A DNA stretch of 5,489 nucleotides from Candidatus Krumholzibacteriia bacterium. Lineage in GTDB: Bacteria; Krumholzibacteriota; Krumholzibacteriia; Krumholzibacteriales; Krumholzibacteriaceae. The stretch's first letter is position 1. Each line of letters begins with the position of its first letter. The position numbers were made by a program, and so were the translations under genes. Of this stretch, positions 5,256 to 5,489 are shown in pieces. Below the pieces are notes generated by a model, which did not search any database, had not been told where the DNA came from, and was given only the letters and a program-made list of their open reading frames with translations. The DNA is taken from assembly GCA_028706585.1 (NCBI GenBank), contig JAQTVX010000160.1, positions 1-5,489 on the forward strand. Reading direction: 5' to 3'.

Positions 5256-5489
5256 TCATTCCGGGCCGTGCACTTTCCCGTCCCGAAGCTCGATGATACG
5301 GTCGGCATTCTTCGCGAGCTCCAGGTTGTGTGTCACGAGCACGATCGTGAGCCCTTCTTTCTTGTTGAGCTCCTTCAGAATCTCCCCGATCTCCACGCTC
5401 CGCCGCGCGTCGAGGTTCCCCGTCGGCTCGTCGGCCAGCAGTATCCGGGGCTTGTTCACGAGCGCCCGTGCGATGGCCACACGCTGCAT
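5256..5489 (-). CDS. ABC transporter ATPase, LolD/MacB-like (partial, C-terminal part)
   Basis: The last 77 residues of an ABC ATPase, whose N-terminal part with Walker A lies beyond the right edge. The window enters just after the LSGG signature, at MQRVAIARALVNKP. Then come Walker B ILLADEPTGNLD with its catalytic Glu, the D-loop (GNLDARRS), the H-loop His in LVTHN, and the closing RIIELRDGKVHG. DEPTGNLD with a short C-terminus is typical of the LolCDE/MacB/FtsE class, which drives lipoprotein release, efflux or mechanotransmission with an FtsX-like permease rather than classical import. The ATG at the window edge is an internal Met, not the start. The downstream secreted YtkA-like protein could be a periplasmic partner. 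The permease gene is not in the window and would be expected upstream. Confidence 0.9.
   Translation of the reverse strand: MQRVAIARALVNKPRILLADEPTGNLDARRSVEIGEILKELNKKEGLTIVLVTHNLELAKNADRIIELRDGKVHGPE

Noticed and set aside
5222..5308. A 29-residue upstream extension of the YtkA-like protein
   Set aside because: It would overlap the ABC ATPase end and bury the signal peptide. A perfect ribosome site supports the start at 5221.

Overview
The window is GC-rich, densely coding DNA from an apparently Gram-negative bacterium. Three of the products carry clear N-terminal export signals, and the gene set (a PAP2 phosphatase, a Trp/Gly-rich DUF6600-type envelope protein, a POT transporter, a YtkA/FixH-like secreted protein and a Lol/Mac-type ABC ATPase) is envelope-centred. 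The POT subfamily signature and the HU variant recall Spirochaetota, Bacteroidota or deltaproteobacteria-like lineages, but the sequence alone does not fix the phylum. I see no rRNA, tRNA, CRISPR array, insertion sequence or phage gene.

Layout. Positions 3-326 (+) hold the 3' end of an unrecognised gene. It converges, with 21 bp between stops, on a minus-strand pair: a DUF6600/YXWGXW-type exported protein (1182-2186) followed after 30 bp by an exported PAP2 phosphatase (348-1151). The pair is probably one transcript from a perfect TATAAT box at 2229-2234. Just upstream lies the POT-family peptide transporter (2320-4029, minus), separated from the pair by a strong GC hairpin terminator at 2261-2290. 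A 268-bp divergent control region (4030-4297) separates the transporter from a short HU-like nucleoid protein (4298-4621, plus). The HU side of this region carries helically phased A-tracts directly upstream of a plausible sigma-70-type promoter.

The right end is a second convergent junction (4622-4744) filled with nested inverted repeats. The strongest is a nearly perfect 38-nt hairpin closed by a GGGA tetraloop. Beyond it are a small secreted YtkA/FixH-like protein (4745-5221, minus) and, 34 bp upstream of it, the C-terminal part of an ABC transporter ATPase (5256-5489, minus, cut by the window edge). These two look like the end of one operon.

The long reading frames antisense to the PAP2, DUF6600 and POT genes are shadows of GC-rich codon use. 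I found no convincing undescribed multi-gene system. The points most worth a second look are the nested palindrome at 4620-4739, the DUF6600-PAP2 pairing, the POT protein lacking the first Glu of ExxER together with an unusually long inter-helix insert, and the curved-looking HU promoter.
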